From the NCBI GenBank assembly GCA_946480635.1, contig CAMLKV010000146.1:1-6193 (forward strand): a DNA stretch of 6,193 bases, given 5' to 3'. Shown here one piece after another: positions 4,901-6,193 of this stretch. Each line of letters opens with the position of its first letter. Position 1 is the stretch's first letter. Position numbers and translations under genes: made by a program. The stretch is from an uncultured Flavobacterium sp. (GTDB lineage: Bacteria > Bacteroidota > Bacteroidia > Flavobacteriales > Flavobacteriaceae). The notes beneath the pieces are model-generated. The model was not told the DNA's origin, made no database searches, and worked only from the letters and a program-made list of their open reading frames with translations.

Positions 4901-6066
4901 TAAATCAAGAACTTAAGAATAGCTTTACCAGTGAAGCTGTTAAAATGAAGTTCTCCTATTGATTGTTTTGTAGACACTTTGTCTCCTTTACCTACATACA
5001 CTTTTCCTAAGTTTGAGTAAGTAGTTATGTAGTCTCCATGACGAATTACAACTGTCGCAGTGCCATTGGCAGCCATTTGCACTTCACTCACTTCTCCGCT
5101 AAACACAGCTCTTGCCCTTGCCCCTCTTTCAGATGAAATTTCAACTCCACTACTTTCGATCATAATTGAAGGCTCAAGTGGATGTGGTTGTCTTCCGAAT
5201 TTTTTAGTCAGTAAACCCTTTTCAACTGGCCAAGGCAATCTTCCACGGTTTGATCTAAAATCATTTGCCAATTCTTTTGCTTCTGGTGTTAAAACGAAAG
5301 TGGTTGTATTTGTTGTATTACCTGCTTTTTTATTTGCCGCAGCAATGGCTTCACGAATCAATCTTTCAATTTGTCTTTCTATTGCTTTCGATTCTCTTTG
5401 CTTTTTCTTAATCTCAGCAATAATCTTAGTCTTATCTTTCTTGATTGTATTTAACAATCTTTGTTGTTCCTGCTTTTCTTTTTCAAGTTCTTGTTTCTCT
5501 TTTTCGCTTTCAGCAATTAGAGTCTCTTTTTCTTTCTTTTGTAAAGAAAGCTTTTTGTTATACACTTCAAGTTCCTGTGTTTTAGTTTTTATTTCTTCGC
5601 CTTGCATTCTTCTAAAATTAGAATACTGCTTCATGTACTGCGCTCTTTTATATGCTTGAAGAAAATTTTCTGAAGAAAGTAAAAACATTGCTTTACTTTG
5701 TTCTGATCGGCTTTTATACGATTTTACAATCATTTCAGAATAATCTTCTTTAAGAATTGCCAAATCCTTTTTAAGTCCATTTACTTTTATTTGATTAATG
5801 TACATGCTGTTTCCTAAAACTTTCTTCTGTTTTTCGGTAACATTAATCAATTTTTGTTGTAAGTTGATTTTTGCTGTTTGCTGAACAACAACATTTACAA
5901 CTGATTTTTCTTTTTTCTTTTGATCTTTCAAAAGTTTTTCTTGCTCGCGAATTTCGTCTTGCAGTTTGGCTTTTTGCTGTTCTAATTTTCGTTGTCTATC
6001 TTCTTCTTGACCAAATGTTGTCAAAGTAGAAAATAATACGAAAACGGAAATGATATATTTTAACAT
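4852..6066 (-). CDS. EnvC-like murein hydrolase activator (degenerate M23/LytM domain)
   Basis: The 404-residue protein begins with a signal peptide (YIISVFVLFSTLTTFGQ, residues 4-20, probable cleavage near G19/Q20), so it is exported to the periplasm. Residues 22 to about 245 are strongly charged, rich in K, E and Q, and form a long coiled coil of the EnvC type. Residues about 277-404 form a LytM/M23 domain (LPWPVEKGLLTKKFGRQPHP, VFSGEVSEVQ, GDKVSTKQSIGEL). Its zinc ligands are missing: the usual HxGxD is SSGVE at 305-309 and the usual HxH is ILK at 383-385. Such domains are not peptidases. In E. coli, EnvC has a similarly inactive LytM domain and activates the amidases AmiA and AmiB at the septum. 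The same role here is inference from the family. The ATG is 14 bases after the stop of the upstream gene, suggesting an operon. The 3' end overlaps the thioesterase reading frame by 49 bases, with no terminator visible between them. Confidence 0.9.
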   Translation of the reverse strand: MLKYIISVFVLFSTLTTFGQEEDRQRKLEQQKAKLQDEIREQEKLLKDQKKKEKSVVNVVVQQTAKINLQQKLINVTEKQKKVLGNSMYINQIKVNGLKKDLAILKEDYSEMIVKSYKSRSEQSKAMFLLSSENFLQAYKRAQYMKQYSNFRRMQGEEIKTKTQELEVYNKKLSLQKKEKETLIAESEKEKQELEKEKQEQQRLLNTIKKDKTKIIAEIKKKQRESKAIERQIERLIREAIAAANKKAGNTTNTTTFVLTPEAKELANDFRSNRGRLPWPVEKGLLTKKFGRQPHPLEPSIMIESSGVEISSERGARARAVFSGEVSEVQMAANGTATVVIRHGDYITTYSNLGKVYVGKGDKVSTKQSIGELHFNSFTGKAILKFLIYQNTTKLNPQSWIINM

Positions 6067-6080
6067 TTTTTGATTATTGA

Positions 6081-6193
6081 CTAGTCTATATTAATTCTTT
6101 CATAACCACTAGGAACGCTATAGGGAAACGTTAATTCCTCATTAAACGAAGCGTTTTTGTAATTTATATTTATAGTTGTGGTTTTATTGTCTT
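6081..6193 (-). CDS. C-terminal end of a probable DUF4292 lipoprotein (5' part outside window)
   Basis: On the minus strand one frame is open from the window edge (first whole codon 6191-6189) to TAG at 6083-6081, giving 36 residues. It reads TTTININ, then YKNASFNEELTFPYSVPSGY, then ERIN and a short end. The two strand-like segments and the F-P-Y-x-x-P-S-G-Y motif resemble the C-terminus of Bacteroidota DUF4292 proteins, which are often encoded just upstream of the EnvC-like M23 gene. DUF4292 proteins are predicted lipoproteins of unknown function. The 14-base gap to the M23 start suggests co-transcription. The stretch is short, so the name rests partly on gene order; that it is coding is fairly sure. 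Confidence 0.65.
   Translation of the reverse strand, partial: DNKTTTININYKNASFNEELTFPYSVPSGYERINID

Noticed and set aside
5060..5659. 199-codon plus-strand frame with many hydrophobic and serine residues
   Set aside because: It is the antisense of the lysine/glutamate-rich coiled coil of the M23 protein, which gives S/F/L-rich shadow translations. The minus frame has a signal peptide and a recognisable domain.
6079..6086. Palindrome GACTAGTC over the stop of the upstream gene
   Set aside because: An isolated 8-bp palindrome is expected by chance and has no linked structure.

Overview
The window is AT-rich chromosomal DNA that looks like a member of the Flavobacteriaceae, probably Flavobacterium or a close relative. 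Three things support this. The gene families include Bacteroidota-typical forms: a PSP1/RicT protein with a cysteine-rich leader, a CCDC81-type HU-like protein with a SPOR domain, a DUF4292-like tail and a degenerate M23/EnvC protein. The upstream regions carry the Bacteroidota -7 element TAnnTTTG, and none of the starts has a clear Shine-Dalgarno sequence. I see no mobile element, CRISPR array, RNA gene or phage gene. This is ordinary core chromosome.

Layout: positions 1-531 (minus) hold the N-terminal 177 residues of a RicT/PSP1 protein whose 3' end lies outside the window. Positions 532-717 are non-coding and hold two hairpins, one a good minus-strand terminator. Positions 718-2082 (minus) encode a rhodanese-family tRNA uridine hydroxylase (TrhO) with a long C-terminal extension. 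Positions 2161-3261 (minus) encode DprA, with a well-matched trhO promoter across its stop codon. A 99-bp divergent region with a 12-bp direct repeat separates dprA from 3361-4308 (plus), a membrane protein with an HU-like N-terminus and a periplasmic SPOR domain. A strong terminator follows. Positions 4382-4900 (plus) encode an acyl-CoA thioesterase whose C-terminal tail appears to have been lost and replaced by read-through into the convergent gene. Positions 4852-6066 (minus) encode an EnvC-like degenerate M23 protein. Positions 6081-6193 (minus) hold the last 36 codons of the gene upstream of it, probably a DUF4292 lipoprotein.

Functional themes: TrhO and RicT both belong to families connected with tRNA modification. 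The HU-like/SPOR protein and the EnvC-like protein both point to cell division and septal peptidoglycan. DprA handles incoming single-stranded DNA in transformation. The thioesterase acts on acyl-CoA pools.

The points most worth a second look are the U32/EF-Tu-domain-2-like barrel that seems to be fused to TrhO, the abnormal thioesterase C-terminus at the convergent junction, the DNA-binding-like/SPOR architecture, and -7 elements placed so close to two start codons that one mRNA may be leaderless. No wholly new system is evident.
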